DNA of 22,609 bases from J088 sp003695505 [NCBI: Candidatus Dadabacteria bacterium] (GCA_003695505.1 RFIY01000213.1:1-22609), one strand, 5' to 3'. Positions 8,836 to 16,773 are shown, counted from the first letter of the stretch. Notes: generated by a model from the sequence alone, not told the origin. Numbers and translations: made by a program.

Positions 8836-9965
8836 CAGGAGACGACCTGCCTGACAGCGTTCACGAATGCCTCAATGTCCTCACGGGTATGCGCCGGCCC
8901 CAGACTGGCGCGCACGAGGCCCCGATCGATCGTGCCGGCGGCCCGATGCGCGCCGGGGGCGCAGTGCAGTCCTGCGCGCACCGCGAATCCGGCTTCACCA
9001 AGACGCCAGGCGAGCTCTCCTGGCGTGCTGGCTGGATGCTCGAAGCTGACCAGCGGCAACGCAATCTCGGGATCCGTGCATGAACGAATGATCAGTCCGG
9101 TAATGGAACGTAACCCTTCCACGAGTTCCTGCCACAGCGCCATCCGCTCGGCGAATCGCTCCGGTAGCCCGCGGTCATCGACCAGCTCCAACGCCGCAAG
9201 CAGGCCGGCGATACCGGGGCCGTTCGGGGTCCCGGCTTCGAACCCGTCCGGAAACAGCGGCGGCGTACGCCGTGGTTCCGAGTTGCCACCCGTGCCGCCT
9301 TCGATCAGCGGCTCGAGTTCGACCCGCGCCGAGCAGCAAAGCAGGCCTGTTCCAGACGGCCCGCCGAGCGATTTGTGTCCGGGAATCGCCAGCAAATCAA
9401 TGGCTGCATCACCCAGACGAAGCGGTAACACCCCTGCGGTCTGGGCTGCATCGACGCACAGCAGCGGTTCCGGTCCGATCGCTGCGCGAATCGCCTTCAA
9501 ATCCAGGCGGGCACCGAGCACGTTGCTGCCAGCGGTTACGGCGACGAGCCTGGCGCCGCGCGCCCTTCGGAAGTGGTCCGGATCGACGCGCCCGTCCGAC
9601 TGCGCTTCGATGACGTCGACGGTAACACCCTGATCCGCGGCGCGCGCCAGCGGCCGGGCCAGGGCGTTGTGTTCGATCGAGGTTGTCACGACGCGGTCGC
9701 CGGGTTTCAGCGTGCCGGTGATCGCCAGATTCAGCGCATGCGTCGCCGACGGCAACAGCAGCACGCGTTCCGCATCTGCGTCAAAAAGCGACGCGGCAAT
9801 CAGACGCGCCTGGACGATTTCGCCCGCCGCCGCAGCGGCAAGCGGATAGCTGCCTCGCCCCGGATTACCGGCGCGCTCGCGCAGGTGAGCAACCATTGCG
9901 TCGACAACCGCTGCATGCTTCGGGAAACTCGTCGCCGCGTGATCAAAATACCGCGATGGATTCAT
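8835..9965 (-). CDS. Cysteine desulfurase-like class V aminotransferase
   Basis: PLP-dependent protein of 376 residues. Landmarks: N-terminal YFDHAATSFPKH, cofactor-binding SATHALNLAITG, SIEHNALARPL, CVDAAQTAGVLPL, the Schiff-base Lys in PGHKSLGGPSGTGLL, and a Cys in the C-terminal loop RAGLHCAPGAH that aligns with the catalytic Cys of SufS-type desulfurases. From memory it resembles the TIGR01977 group (EF2568-like) more than IscS or SufS proper. The likely reaction is release of sulfur or selenium from cysteine-type substrates; the acceptor is unknown. It lies between cpoB (4-bp overlap) and tsaD (1-bp overlap). The location beside a tRNA-modification gene might hint at tRNA thiolation, but that is only an inference. 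Confidence 0.87.
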   Translation of the reverse strand: MNPSRYFDHAATSFPKHAAVVDAMVAHLRERAGNPGRGSYPLAAAAAGEIVQARLIAASLFDADAERVLLLPSATHALNLAITGTLKPGDRVVTTSIEHNALARPLARAADQGVTVDVIEAQSDGRVDPDHFRRARGARLVAVTAGSNVLGARLDLKAIRAAIGPEPLLCVDAAQTAGVLPLRLGDAAIDLLAIPGHKSLGGPSGTGLLCCSARVELEPLIEGGTGGNSEPRRTPPLFPDGFEAGTPNGPGIAGLLAALELVDDRGLPERFAERMALWQELVEGLRSITGLIIRSCTDPEIALPLVSFEHPASTPGELAWRLGEAGFAVRAGLHCAPGAHRAAGTIDRGLVRASLGPAHTREDIEAFVNAVRQVVS

Positions 9966-10726
9966 TTCTTGCGCAGCTTGTCCAGCCGTGTGCGTGCCAC
10001 CCGGGCCTGTTCGCTGTCCGGAAATTGCTGCACGAGGTCCTCGTAAGTGCGGATCGCCTGATCTGTCTCGCCAAGCTTTTCGAGCGACATCCCGAGCTTG
10101 AGCCAGGCCGCGGGCGCCTTCGGGTGATCCGCATGGTTTTCGACGACATCGAGATAGCGTTCGATCGCCTTCAGGTAGTCTCCCTGCTGCCAGGCAATCT
10201 CGCCGAGCCAGAAGCTGGCATTTGCAACCAGCGGACTGTCGCCAAATCGCTCGGGCAATCGTTCGAACAATGCTGCCGCGCGGCTCAGGTCGCCGGCATC
10301 AAAGGCTGCACGCGCCGCTTCATAGAGCTCCTTGTCCGACGACCAGGTCTCCACTGCGGGCGTCGTCGCGGGGCGTGCCGGCTCGGCGTCTTGTGGTGCC
10401 TGATCCCGGGCATGCTCGAGCGCCGCGACCCGACCGGACAACTGCGCCAGTTCGGCTTCGACGGCCTGCAGCGAGACCAGCAATTGCGCGGTACGGCGCT
10501 GCTGCGCACGAATCGCCTCCTGCATCTCGCGCCGCGATTGCAGCACGTCGCGGCGAGCCGACCCCGTCAGCTCCGTCATCAGGTCTTCCGTCTTCGACAG
10601 GCGGTCTTCGAGATAGGCGACTTTACCGTCGATCGTACGCAGATCCGCGCGGGTGGCGACGCAACCGACCGCACCTGCCAGCAGGAGCGGCATCAGCAGG
10701 CTGATCCGCAAAATCCGATCAGCCAT
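9962..10726 (-). CDS. cpoB: Cell division coordinator CpoB (YbgF) of the Tol-Pal system
   Basis: Protein of 254 residues with the CpoB layout: an N-terminal signal, a coiled-coil trimerisation segment (about 25-105, rich in heptad Leu such as TIDGKVAYLEDRLSKTEDLM), a Pro/Ala linker, and TPR repeats from about 128 to the end (ALFERLPERFGDSPL, YLKAIERYLDVVENHADHP, QAIRTYEDLVQQFPDSEQA). CpoB coordinates peptidoglycan synthesis with outer-membrane constriction. Unlike E. coli CpoB the signal peptide ends in Cys (AVGC, Cys22), so this one may be a lipoprotein. It follows pal with an 8-bp overlap, the conserved pal-cpoB order. tolQRAB genes are not in the window. Confidence 0.9.
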   Translation of the reverse strand: MADRILRISLLMPLLLAGAVGCVATRADLRTIDGKVAYLEDRLSKTEDLMTELTGSARRDVLQSRREMQEAIRAQQRRTAQLLVSLQAVEAELAQLSGRVAALEHARDQAPQDAEPARPATTPAVETWSSDKELYEAARAAFDAGDLSRAAALFERLPERFGDSPLVANASFWLGEIAWQQGDYLKAIERYLDVVENHADHPKAPAAWLKLGMSLEKLGETDQAIRTYEDLVQQFPDSEQARVARTRLDKLRKK

Positions 10727-11495
10727 CCGTCAGGATCACGAACTCGACGCGACGATTGCGCGCCCAGGCCGCCTCGTCGTGGCCGGGATCCGCCGGCAAT
10801 TCTTCGCCATAACTGCGAACGTCGATCCGGCTGCCGTCGACGCCAAGCGTCTGCAAGACCTGACGGACGGCGTTGGCCCGGCGAGAACCCAACGCCAGAT
10901 TGTAGTCGGTCGAGCCGCGTTCATCCGTATGGCCCTCAAGCTGAATGCGCGCAGCGGGATTCTGCTTCAGCCATTCCGCGGCGGCCTCCACTTTTGGGAG
11001 CTGGTCGGCACGCACCGTGTAGTCGTCGAAATCGAACAGTACCGGCTGCAGATCGGCCAGACGGCTGCCTTCGTCCAGCGCGCCGGCGCCAATGGCCTCG
11101 GACTGCACAGCCTCGGCCGTCTCGGCCGCTGTATTGACGCCAGCACCCTCGGCGGCCGTCTGCCCGCCGTCCATTTGCTGCTTGTCGTCTTCGGCCGCCC
11201 CGGCCCGGTTGCGTAGCGCCAGATCGCGGGCAAACTCAGCCTTTTCGCGGGTTTCCACGGCAGAGGTACGGGCGTTCTCGTAGTCCTTGAGGTCGTTGAA
11301 GCGGTAGGTTTGCGTCATCAGATTTTCCGCCTCGCCGTATGGTTCGGGCGCGTACTTTGGCGCCTCGGCCTCGCGGGCCGCCTGCAACGCCGCTTCTGCG
11401 GAGGCGATCTCCTCGACTGGCGGATGCGCGCATGCTGCCGCAAGTCCCGCGATCAATGCCATTCCGACGAATCGGCGGATGGTATGAGCCTTCAT
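10719..11495 (-). CDS. pal: Pal-like OmpA-domain lipoprotein with N-terminal DUF4398-like segment
   Basis: Outer-membrane lipoprotein of 258 residues. The signal peptide ends in a lipobox-like AAAC (Cys22). An Ala/Glu-rich helical segment (about 30-95, resembling DUF4398) is followed by a low-complexity linker (about 97-145) and an OmpA-type peptidoglycan-binding domain (about 150-256), with the Pal-typical EGHTDERGSTDYNLALGSRRA and a C-terminal NRRVEFV. Classical Pal is about 170-180 residues, so the extra helical segment makes this protein longer. ATG 11495 is chosen because GAGGAGG precedes it by about 9 bases. It is the first gene of the seven-gene operon. The adjacent cpoB supports a Tol-Pal role, though a paralogous OmpA lipoprotein cannot be excluded. 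Confidence 0.85.
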   Translation of the reverse strand: MKAHTIRRFVGMALIAGLAAACAHPPVEEIASAEAALQAAREAEAPKYAPEPYGEAENLMTQTYRFNDLKDYENARTSAVETREKAEFARDLALRNRAGAAEDDKQQMDGGQTAAEGAGVNTAAETAEAVQSEAIGAGALDEGSRLADLQPVLFDFDDYTVRADQLPKVEAAAEWLKQNPAARIQLEGHTDERGSTDYNLALGSRRANAVRQVLQTLGVDGSRIDVRSYGEELPADPGHDEAAWARNRRVEFVILTDG

Positions 11496-11567
11496 GGTAG
11501 TTTCCTCCTCGGAACAACTGGCAACGGTGTCCGGCCGCGTCGGGCCATTCGCCACCAGTTGCAGGTC

Positions 11568-11573
11568 ATTGTA
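11568..11573 (-). promoter_or_regulatory. -10 box of the pal operon
   Basis: TACAAT on the minus strand, preceded by TGG (extended -10), 73 bases upstream of the pal ATG. The leader would carry a 7-bp inverted repeat, CAACTGG (11515-11521) with CCAGTTG (11555-11561), which could form a long-loop hairpin. The -35 region is weak. Confidence 0.4.
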
Positions 11574-11575
11574 CC

Positions 11576-13114
11576 ATGTCAGCAGCAGGAAAGAGCACTT
11601 TCAGATCGCGGAAAAATTACGGCAACTCATTGACAGAAAACAGAAAATCTAATCTCCTCCCCCCTGAGAAGCGATCCCGGGCGACGCCCGACCAGCACGC
11701 GATCTCGTGGGTCGATGCGCATCAGGAGGGCCCGCGGTGGACCTGGCGCCAGCTGGCGCGGTATGCCGCCGGCGCCGCCTGGGCGCTTGCAGCGTACGGA
11801 ATCGGAGCGCAGCATCGGGTCGCGGTGATTGGTGGCAACACGCCCGAATGGATCGTACTGCGCGAGGCGGTGCGATTGCGCGGCGCAACATTCATCCCGA
11901 TCAGCCCGAAGATTACCGCCGAAGAACGAGACTTCCTGTTACGCAACAGCGAAGCGGCGCTCGCCGTCGGGCCACCGGATATGCCGGCCGGTGAGCTGGC
12001 GGTTGAGGACTGGTCCGCGTTCTATGGGCGCGAGGCGGACGAGCCGCCGCAACTCAATGACGCGCCTCAACCGCAACAACTGCTGTACACCTCCGGCAGT
12101 GGCGGCGTTCCAAAGGGCGTCCTGCGCAGTCGAGGCAGCGACCTCGCCCGCATGCAGATGTCGATCCAACAGTATGGCCTGTCGGCGGACATGCGCCACC
12201 TGGTCGCCGGCCCGCTGTACCACTCGGGGCCGTCGATTTTTTATCGGATGTTCCTGTTGCTCGGTGCGCCACAACAGATGCTGCGGCGATTCGATGCGAA
12301 GCGTGTCCTGGAGCTGATCCTGTCCGAACAGGTCGACGCGTTGTTCATGGTGCCGACGATGTGGCGAATGCTGCTTGACGCCGAAGGCGGACACAGGCGC
12401 CCCTGGCCGCTGAAACGTGCCTGGATTGCCGGCAGCCGCACCGAACCCGAACTACGCCTGGAACTGCTCGATCGCCTGCCCGAGGACGCACTGTGGGAAT
12501 TCTATGGCGCGACCGAAACCGGCACGATCGCGGTCCTTCCGCCCGAGGCGCAACGGAGCCACATGGATACGGTCGGCTTTCCAGCACCTGGGGTAGAGAT
12601 TCGAATCGTTGATGAAACGGGGCAGGACGTCGCGCCGGGCGCGACCGGGCGCATTTATGTGAAAAGCCCGTCACTGATGACCGGCTATCATCGTGGTCCC
12701 GGCACGCCCGCGGATCTCTCCGAGGACCGGCTCGAAGGCGGCTGGGTCTCGGTCGGCGACCGCGGCAGCTTCACGGCGGATGGCGCCCTCAAGCTGATCG
12801 GCCGCGAAAAAGGCATGATCATCAGCGGCGGCGTCAACATTTACCCCGAGGAAGTCGAACAGGCGATCAAGAAGATCGACGGCGTACTGGAGGCGGTGGT
12901 CTTCGGGATACCCGACCCGATCTGGGGCCAGCGTATCTGCGCGATCGTCGAACCTGCGTCGGAAGCCACGCTGACCGCAGATGATGTTCGCCGCGCGCTG
13001 GAAGGGCACCTGGCGCACTTCAAGATTCCGAAACAGATCCGGATTGCACCGATCCCGCGTACGGCGAGCGAAAAAGTTCGCCGCGATGCCGCGCAACTTG
13101 CCCGCCTGCTGTAA
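11576..13114 (+). CDS. Acyl-CoA synthetase / AMP-dependent ligase (ANL superfamily)
   Basis: Protein of 512 residues that activates a carboxylic acid as acyl-AMP and probably transfers it to CoA. Visible motifs: P-loop LLYTSGSGGVPKG (169-181, with SGG in place of the usual TTG), FYGATETG, VGDRGSF (A7), LIGREKGMIISGGVNIYPEEVEQAI (hinge/A8, split here over the C-terminal subdomain boundary), and PRTASEKVRRD with the catalytic Lys500. The substrate is not evident; fatty or aromatic acids are both possible. The start is uncertain: ATG 11576 has only a weak AGGT upstream and its first 30 residues look non-conserved, and a TTG at 11630 in the same frame is an alternative. It is divergent from the pal operon and the two promoters would overlap. 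It could supply acyl-CoA to the distant megasynthase, but nothing here shows that. Confidence 0.87.
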   Translation: MSAAGKSTFRSRKNYGNSLTENRKSNLLPPEKRSRATPDQHAISWVDAHQEGPRWTWRQLARYAAGAAWALAAYGIGAQHRVAVIGGNTPEWIVLREAVRLRGATFIPISPKITAEERDFLLRNSEAALAVGPPDMPAGELAVEDWSAFYGREADEPPQLNDAPQPQQLLYTSGSGGVPKGVLRSRGSDLARMQMSIQQYGLSADMRHLVAGPLYHSGPSIFYRMFLLLGAPQQMLRRFDAKRVLELILSEQVDALFMVPTMWRMLLDAEGGHRRPWPLKRAWIAGSRTEPELRLELLDRLPEDALWEFYGATETGTIAVLPPEAQRSHMDTVGFPAPGVEIRIVDETGQDVAPGATGRIYVKSPSLMTGYHRGPGTPADLSEDRLEGGWVSVGDRGSFTADGALKLIGREKGMIISGGVNIYPEEVEQAIKKIDGVLEAVVFGIPDPIWGQRICAIVEPASEATLTADDVRRALEGHLAHFKIPKQIRIAPIPRTASEKVRRDAAQLARLL

Positions 13115-13159
13115 GTCCTGTCCTGGAGCGCTGCGCTTACGCTTCAGCGATCGCCACCT

Positions 13160-13195
13160 GCAGAAAACGAATACAATGCCCGGCTCGCGCCGGCC
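13160..13195 (-). terminator. Possible intrinsic terminator of infA
   Basis: Read on the minus strand just after the infA stop, CCGGC-GCGA-GCCGG forms a 5-bp GC stem (13180-13193) followed by a T-rich tract (13160-13177, including TTTT). The stem is short and the T-tract interrupted, so confidence is modest. The plus-strand ligase gene also ends in this interval, at 13114. Confidence 0.35.
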
Positions 13196-13200
13196 ATCGC

Positions 13201-13419
13201 TCAGGATTCGCGGAAAACGATGCGTCCGCGTGAAAGATCGTACGGAGAAAGTTCGACCTTGACCCGGTCGCCGGGAACGATCTTGATGTAGTGCTTGCGC
13301 ATCTTGCCGGAAACATAGGTCAGGATTTCCTGGCCTGTTTCCAGTTCGACCCGGTACATGCTGTTCGGCAGCTTCTCGGTGATCGTGCCTTCGAGCTCGA
13401 TAACGTCTTTTTCGGCCAA
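13201..13419 (-). CDS. infA: Translation initiation factor IF-1, TTG start
   Basis: IF-1 binds the A site of the 30S subunit and promotes initiation with IF-2 and IF-3. The 72 residues equal the E. coli length. The S1/OB-fold signature is clear: [55 protein letters not shown]. The expected first codon is TTG at 13419, giving (M)AEKDVIE. AAAGGA lies 8 bases before it, and there is no in-frame ATG or GTG at the right place. A longer open frame continues upstream to 13656 but runs through the intergenic region into the reductase gene on the same strand, so it is not coding. It is monocistronic, as is common for infA. Confidence 0.96.
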   Translation of the reverse strand: MAEKDVIELEGTITEKLPNSMYRVELETGQEILTYVSGKMRKHYIKIVPGDRVKVELSPYDLSRGRIVFRES

Positions 13420-13441
13420 GCCGTGTGTCCTTTCGCGGTTT

Positions 13442-13455
13442 CTGAACGAGTTCAG
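13442..13455. repeat. 14-bp palindrome in the infA leader
   Basis: CTGAAC-GA-GTTCAG, a perfect 6-bp inverted repeat with a 2-bp centre, lies 23-36 bp upstream of the infA start codon and downstream of the candidate -10 box. It may be an operator or a small RNA hairpin. It does not match a regulator I can name. Confidence 0.4.
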
Positions 13456-13468
13456 CCTGACAAGGGGC

Positions 13469-13474
13469 AGTGTA
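13469..13474 (-). promoter_or_regulatory. -10 box of infA
   Basis: TACACT on the minus strand with an upstream TGG (extended -10). The expected leader is about 43 nt and contains the 14-bp palindrome and the AAAGGA ribosome binding site. No strong -35 is visible. Confidence 0.35.
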
Positions 13475-13525
13475 CCAGACCCGGCGGCTGGCGAGAAAAC
13501 CGGCGCGTCTGCCCGCAATCGCCGC

Positions 13526-14887
13526 TCAGTCCAGTACCGCCAGCATGTCCGCGACGCTGACGAATTTCTCGCGAACCTTGCCACTTGCCTGGCCACGGGC
13601 GACCTCCGCCGCGTCGATCTTTGTGTAGTCGTCCCAGTCGACGACGCGGACACCACGACGCTGCAATGCGCCGAGCAGGTCTCCGGTTTCGGTTGCGCCG
13701 CTGATAACGCCGCTGTCGACGTCTTCGAGCATCGCGGCGACGGTAGCGGCCGAATCGGGCTTGTTCGAGCCGATCAGACCGGAAGGGCCGCGCTTGATCC
13801 AGCCAACGACATAGAGGCCCGGAACGGGCGCATCCCCGTCAACGACGCGCCCGTCGCGGTTCGCAACGATCCCGGCGCGTTCGTCAAACGGGACACCGGG
13901 CAGCGGTTCCCCCCGATAACCAATCGAGCGCAGCAACAGACCCGCCTCGATCGTCTCGGTCTCGCCGGTGCCCTCGGCGGCCAGGTAGCCATCGCGGTCG
14001 ACGAGCCGGTTGCGTTCGATCGTGACCGCGTTGAGATGACCGTCCCCATCGACCGACAGCCGAACCGGAGAGCTCAGAAAACGCAGGCGAACCGTCAGAT
14101 CACCTTCGCCGGGATCGGCGAGCTTTTCCTGGAGATACTCGACGTTTTTGCGCTTGTCGCGGTCGAGTGCCTCGAGATCGATGCCTTCCAGATCGCGCGC
14201 CTCGACAACGAGCCGAACGCCTTCGAGCTCGCCGATCTCGCGAATTTCTTTCGGTGAGAACGCCGCCTGGGCCGCGCCGCGCCGGCCCAGCACGACGACT
14301 TCGCGTACACCTGCGGCGCGCAGTGCGTCGAGCGCGGCGGCCGTAATATCGGTTGTCGCAAGCTCGTCGCGATCCTTGACGAGAATGCGGGTCACATCCA
14401 TCGCGACGTTGCCGACACCGACCACGACCGCACGCTCGTGCGACAGGTCGAACTTGCGATCCTGAAAATCGGGATGACCGTTGTACCAGCCGACGAATTC
14501 GGTCGCCGAGTAACTGCCAGCCGCGTCCTCGTGTTCGAGGCCGAGCTTGCGATCGGAGAGACATCCCGTCGCGATCACGATCTGGTCATAATGTGCCCGC
14601 AACTCGTCGAGGGTCACGTCCCGGCCAAGGGCGACGTTTCCAGCGAAACGGACGCGTGGATCAGCCGCCATCTTTTCGTATTGACGGGTCACGTTCTTGA
14701 TTTTCTGGTGGTCCGGCGCAACCCCGTAACGCACAAGACCGTACGGCACGGGCAGGCGGTCGAACAGGTCGATACGGACGTCAACCTGTTCCTGTTTCAG
14801 CAGGGCATCGATTGCGTAAAATCCGGAGGGTCCGGCACCAATGACGGCAACGTTGAGTGGTCGTGCCGATGTTCCGATGTTGGTCAT
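13526..14887 (-). CDS. fprA: Ferredoxin/adrenodoxin-type NADP+ reductase (FprA-like)
   Basis: FAD- and NADP-binding reductase of 453 residues, in the adrenodoxin reductase/mycobacterial FprA family, that passes electrons between NADPH and ferredoxin. Seen: FAD Rossmann motif [18 protein letters not shown] (about 13-30), the family landmark [19 protein letters not shown] (about 48-66), NADP motif [35 protein letters not shown], and the C-terminal FAD-contact [21 protein letters not shown] 14887 has AGGAACAGG upstream and starts just before the Rossmann strand; the open frame to 14974 adds non-conserved residues. It stands alone between infA and the diguanylate cyclase, with its own promoter candidate. 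The electron partner is unknown; a desaturase or P450 system is possible, but none is seen here. Confidence 0.93.
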   Translation of the reverse strand: MTNIGTSARPLNVAVIGAGPSGFYAIDALLKQEQVDVRIDLFDRLPVPYGLVRYGVAPDHQKIKNVTRQYEKMAADPRVRFAGNVALGRDVTLDELRAHYDQIVIATGCLSDRKLGLEHEDAAGSYSATEFVGWYNGHPDFQDRKFDLSHERAVVVGVGNVAMDVTRILVKDRDELATTDITAAALDALRAAGVREVVVLGRRGAAQAAFSPKEIREIGELEGVRLVVEARDLEGIDLEALDRDKRKNVEYLQEKLADPGEGDLTVRLRFLSSPVRLSVDGDGHLNAVTIERNRLVDRDGYLAAEGTGETETIEAGLLLRSIGYRGEPLPGVPFDERAGIVANRDGRVVDGDAPVPGLYVVGWIKRGPSGLIGSNKPDSAATVAAMLEDVDSGVISGATETGDLLGALQRRGVRVVDWDDYTKIDAAEVARGQASGKVREKFVSVADMLAVLD

Positions 14888-15000
14888 GGCCTGTTCCTGG
14901 TGGTTGGGCAACCGGTGCGGCTGCAGATCCGACGGGAAAATCGCAACGGAATCGCGATCCGTCGCGTCCGGCACGCACCAGACGCGTGTCGTTCAGTTAG

Positions 15001-15029
15001 AGCGTATCCCGTCCGCCGCAGCGCGTCAA
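15001..15029 (-). promoter_or_regulatory. Promoter of the ferredoxin reductase gene
   Basis: On the minus strand TTGACG (15024-15029), exactly 17 bp, then TACGCT (15001-15006), giving a leader of about 107 nt before the ATG at 14887. GTGA-N4-TCAC (15042-15053) lies just upstream of the -35. Apart from this the 174-bp gap 14888-15061 shows nothing recognisable. Confidence 0.45.
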
Positions 15030-15061
15030 CCAGCCCGCCGAGTGAGTATTCACCCGCAAAC

Positions 15062-16048
15062 TTATCCCACCGTACCTGCAACGACCGTGTTTCGGCCATC
15101 GGCCTTGCCACGGTACAGCGCTTCATCCGCAGCGGAAAGCAGGTCCGACAATACATCGCCCTTGCATGGCTGATGAGCCGCGACCCCAATGGTGATGGTG
15201 ACATTTGGGCCGACACCCTCGGGGTGTGGGATCGCCAGCGCCTCAACCCGCGCGCGCATCTGTTCGGCCATCGTCATCGCCGCATCCTGATCCGCACCCG
15301 GAAGGACGACCATGAACTCTTCGCCGCCGTATCGCGCCAGGACATCACCTGCGCGGCGCAACGTATCACGCAGCGTCTGCGCCACCGTCCGCAGGCAGAC
15401 ATCACCTTCGGCATGGCCGAGCGCATCGTTGTAATGCTTGAACCGATCGATGTCGATCATCAGCACCGCGAGTGGATATCCATTGCGCATGGCCCGGCGC
15501 CATTCCGTCTCGAGAATCTGATCGAGGCGGCGACGATTGTAGACCCCCGTCAGGGCGTCGGTATGCGACATTTCTTCGAGTTTGCGATTGGCGGTCGCCA
15601 GACGCCGGTTCATCGCGCGACGTTGATCGAGCATCTGTTTGAGCGTTTCAGCGGAGCGGATCCGCGCCAGCAGATCAATCTTGCGCGGCGGTTTCGTGAT
15701 GTAGTCCATCGCGCCGGCTTCGAAGGCCGCTTCCAGCGATTCCTCATCGGCATTGGCGGTCATGATGATGATGGGAATTTCCGCGGTCAGCGGGTTCTGC
15801 TTCATCTCGCGGCAGAACGTAATCCCATCCATGCCCGGCATCTCGATGTCGCAGATGATCAGATCGACGGCGATCTCGTCCGGTGATTCGACGGAGCTCA
15901 GATACAACATGGCATCAACGGCCGCGTGCATGACTTCAACGGACTCGTATCCGAACGCTTTGAGATGCCCCCTGAGCACGCGCAACACGATGTCTGAGTC
16001 ATCGATGAGCAGAATGCGCGTCCCCTTTGGTGCCTCGGTGAACGTCAT
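15062..16048 (-). CDS. Diguanylate cyclase response regulator (REC-GGDEF)
   Basis: Protein of 328 residues that would make cyclic di-GMP when phosphorylated. Receiver domain (about 10-130): acidic pair in LIDDSD, phospho-Asp67 in IICDIEMPGMDG, switch Thr in IIMTANA, Lys119 in YITKP. After a helical linker (131-158) comes the GGDEF domain (about 160-322), with SHTDALTGVYNRRRL, the catalytic GGEEF at 241-245, and an intact inhibitory I-site RAGD (232-235) five residues upstream. This WspR/PleD-type layout predicts activation by receiver dimerisation and feedback inhibition by product. Its ATG overlaps the stop of the upstream membrane-protein gene (ATGA), so the two are likely coupled. Confidence 0.95.
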   Translation of the reverse strand: MTFTEAPKGTRILLIDDSDIVLRVLRGHLKAFGYESVEVMHAAVDAMLYLSSVESPDEIAVDLIICDIEMPGMDGITFCREMKQNPLTAEIPIIIMTANADEESLEAAFEAGAMDYITKPPRKIDLLARIRSAETLKQMLDQRRAMNRRLATANRKLEEMSHTDALTGVYNRRRLDQILETEWRRAMRNGYPLAVLMIDIDRFKHYNDALGHAEGDVCLRTVAQTLRDTLRRAGDVLARYGGEEFMVVLPGADQDAAMTMAEQMRARVEALAIPHPEGVGPNVTITIGVAAHQPCKGDVLSDLLSAADEALYRGKADGRNTVVAGTVG

Positions 16049-16647
16049 GTGCGCTCCTCGATCTGCAGCGCGCCCACACCCTGCGCGTTGTCCACGATAT
16101 GCTGCGCGACCTGGGCGCCACCTTCGGCCGAACCCAGCAGATCCACGCGCATCGCAAGCGAGAGCTGGGCAAGGAGCTGCGAAAGCCGCCGGGCTTCTTC
16201 CAGATCGATCTGGCGATCCAGCCAGCTTTCGGTCAGCTCGTCAATGACCCGGTTCCATGCGACGAGCACGTCGCTCGAACTCAGCATTGCCAGGTGATTC
16301 GTAAACAGTTGCAGTTGCATGACATCGCGATGCGAAAGCTGGCCGTGGTCGATGATCTGCTGCAATGTCTGAAAGACACGCTCATACAACCGCTCGCGCG
16401 CTTCAAAGTGGCGCAGACGCTGCTCCTTGTTCAGCTCGACCTCGGTCTGGCGGTTCAACAGCAACGCCGTAATCAGTACCGTCGCAATCACCGACAGCGC
16501 GATCAGAACGATCTCCTGCGCAAACGGCACAGACGCGGCGGCATCCCAGGCGGTACGAATGAACAGATATCCGGTAGCGAAGACGAACGCGGTCAACAAC
16601 GACAGCACGAAGCGTTCCGCCCGCAACGGCTGATGGTGCATCGGCAT
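16045..16647 (-). CDS. Membrane protein of unknown function, coupled to the diguanylate cyclase
   Basis: Protein of 200 residues that I do not recognise. It has two hydrophobic segments near the N-terminus (FVLSLLTAFVFATGYLFI and EIVLIALSVIATVLITALLL) joined by a short loop, then a charged, helical cytoplasmic part of about 135 residues (from RQTEVELNKEQRLRHFEARERLYERVFQTL) with coiled-coil character and a second helical bundle (DELTESWLDRQIDLEEARRLSQLL). There is no enzyme motif. The 4-bp overlap with the cyclase start suggests that it senses something and affects the REC-GGDEF protein or anchors it. The start is uncertain: ATG 16647 or 16641 fit, neither with a strong ribosome site; a TTG start at 16737 would overlap the tetR promoter and is less likely. 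Confidence 0.65.
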   Translation of the reverse strand: MPMHHQPLRAERFVLSLLTAFVFATGYLFIRTAWDAAASVPFAQEIVLIALSVIATVLITALLLNRQTEVELNKEQRLRHFEARERLYERVFQTLQQIIDHGQLSHRDVMQLQLFTNHLAMLSSSDVLVAWNRVIDELTESWLDRQIDLEEARRLSQLLAQLSLAMRVDLLGSAEGGAQVAQHIVDNAQGVGALQIEERT

Positions 16648-16730
16648 AGGAATCAGGCTATCACAGCGCCGTTGCTCGCGGCGCAAATCCTGGCCGCCAG
16701 GAGCCGACCGCGCCTCACCTGTCGGCAAAC

Positions 16731-16760
16731 TTGACAAGCCGTGGCATGCACTGGTACCTT
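16731..16760 (+). promoter_or_regulatory. Promoter of the tetR-family gene
   Basis: Perfect -35 TTGACA (16731-16736), an 18-bp spacer, and an extended -10 TGG-TACCTT (16752-16760). The predicted transcription start near 16767 is immediately followed by the palindrome at 16774-16789, the layout expected for autorepression. The remaining bases of the gap 16648-16808 show nothing recognisable. Confidence 0.55.
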
Positions 16761-16773
16761 GTGGACTGCAAAA

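Noticed and set aside
9090-9099. TCAGTCCGGT match to one arm of operator site 1
   Set aside because: It lies within the aminotransferase gene, without a second arm and far from any promoter.
11630-11655. TTGACA with TAATCT as a promoter of the acyl-CoA synthetase gene
   Set aside because: The spacing is 14 bp, too short for a standard promoter, and it would lie inside the gene if translation starts at ATG 11576.
13201-13656. Longer open frame around infA (151 codons)
   Set aside because: The first 79 codons would cross the infA promoter and the 3' end of the reductase gene; IF-1 proteins are about 72 residues long.
16045-16737. Longer form of the membrane protein starting at TTG 16737
   Set aside because: It would extend through the tetR promoter region, adds a non-hydrophobic Arg-rich tail and has no ribosome site; ATG 16647 is more likely.
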